Assembly: GCF_000067205.1 (NCBI RefSeq)
Contig: NC_010170.1
Span: 2,418,001-2,482,000 of the forward strand
Direction of reading: 5' to 3'
Length of the DNA stretch: 64,000 nt
Source of the DNA: Bordetella petrii
GTDB lineage: Bacteria > Pseudomonadota > Gammaproteobacteria > Burkholderiales > Burkholderiaceae_B
Positions 63,504-64,000 of the stretch are shown here, in pieces (the first letter of the stretch is position 1; the number at the start of each line of letters is the position of its first letter). The position numbers and the translations under genes were made by a program. Below the pieces are notes generated by a model that was given only the letters and a program-made list of their open reading frames with translations, had not been told where the DNA came from and ran no database searches.

Positions 63504-64000
63504 CTAGTCGTGGGCCGACAGGCGCCACAGGCGATAGGGCCGGTCCGGGTGCAGCGCGACGTCGCGCCATTTGCCGTGCCAGTACTCGCGGCCGCCGTCG
63601 AGCAGGTCGTCGGCGCACAGCCGGCCGTCGTCGGGCAGGTCGAACAGCCGGAACGGCGCTTCCATTCGAGCTTGCTGCGGCCGGTGCGGATCGAGGCTGA
63701 TGGCGGCGAGCACGACGTTGCCGCGGCACGGCGTGGCTTTGCAGAAACACAGCACCTGGTCGTTGCCGGCGTCGATAGCCGTGAAGCCGCGATGGGTCTG
63801 CAGGGCGGGGTTGGCGCGGCGTATGGCGTTGAGCCGGGATATTTGCGCAATGATGTTGCCTGGCGCGTTCCAATCGCGTTGCCGCAACTGGTACTTCTCG
63901 GAATCCAGGTATTCCTCTTTGCCTGGCAGCGGCTGGAATTCGCACAGCTCGAAGCCGCTGTACATACCCCACAGGCCCGAAGTCGTGGCCGCCAGCGCGG
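63504..64000 (-). CDS. glgE: Alpha-1,4-glucan:maltose-1-phosphate maltosyltransferase, C-terminal part
   Basis: The last 164 residues of GlgE; the gene continues beyond the right edge. LWGMYSGFELCEFQPLPGKEEYLDSEKYQLRQRDW is the typical GlgE region after the catalytic barrel, followed by IIAQISRLNAIRRANPAL and a C-terminal beta-sandwich ending WHGKWRDVALHPDRPYRLWRLS. It extends alpha-glucan with maltosyl units from maltose-1-phosphate. 13-base gap to treS. Confidence 0.92.
   Translation of the reverse strand, partial: ALAATTSGLWGMYSGFELCEFQPLPGKEEYLDSEKYQLRQRDWNAPGNIIAQISRLNAIRRANPALQTHRGFTAIDAGNDQVLCFCKATPCRGNVVLAAISLDPHRPQQARMEAPFRLFDLPDDGRLCADDLLDGGREYWHGKWRDVALHPDRPYRLWRLSAHD

Overview
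The window is high-GC DNA of a beta-proteobacterium, most likely Burkholderiales and probably Alcaligenaceae (Bordetella/Achromobacter-like). Grounds: a Bug-type periplasmic receptor, LIV and TRAP transporters, many LysR/GntR-linked catabolic cassettes, tight ATGA-overlapping operons, and a palindromic intergenic repeat (GTGTCTGAC / GTCAGACAC) strewn between genes. The genus is inferred from gene style only. 54 protein genes are supported (two cut by the window edges); no rRNA, tRNA or transposase genes are seen.

1-29.3 kb is metabolic and transport DNA. It holds the start of ugpB, yhhQ-proC, a complete branched-chain amino acid importer livJ/livHMGF, a D-amino-acid-derivative cassette (Bug receptor, D-aminoacylase, Asp/Glu-type racemase, LysR regulator, N-carbamoyl-D-amino-acid hydrolase), a glutathione transferase, a sugar dehydrogenase/GST pair, arginase, an orphan MetQ, psd, an aldehyde dehydrogenase, and a GntR-controlled operon joining a TRAP importer to a CitE-like lyase, a ThDP enzyme and an M20 N-carbamoyl-L-amino-acid-hydrolase-like amidase.

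29.4-49.3 kb is the most interesting part. A stand-alone sigma-54 gene (rpoN, TTG start) sits among envelope and stress-type genes: SDR oxidoreductases, a small exported low-complexity protein, a GT4 glycosyltransferase, DUF421 and DUF4142 proteins, two tiny disordered proteins, stomatin/NfeD, a lone cytochrome oxidase subunit I, a ybhP-clsB-ybhN phospholipid operon and a hybrid histidine kinase. I find ten matches to the -24/-12 sigma-54 promoter (GG-N10-GC, eight of them GGCA-N7-TTGC) in the short upstream regions of these genes, including one in front of rpoN itself. This reads as a self-contained, autoregulated sigma-54 regulon; no sigma-54 activator (AAA+ enhancer-binding protein) is encoded in the window.

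49.3-64 kb (minus strand, continuing off the right edge) is one gap-free operon glgE - treS/maltokinase fusion - glgB - glgX - treZ - malQ - treY. It encodes a trehalose to maltose to maltose-1-phosphate to alpha-glucan route plus the return path from glucan to trehalose. glgA and glgC are absent from the window. Together with the neighbouring stress and envelope genes it suggests an osmotic/desiccation island resembling the trehalose-glycogen loci of pseudomonads.

Four convergent gene junctions (7.5, 13.4, 18.6 and 34 kb) are packed with the palindromic repeat; at 34 kb it is embedded in a nested tandem array of 29-bp subunits.
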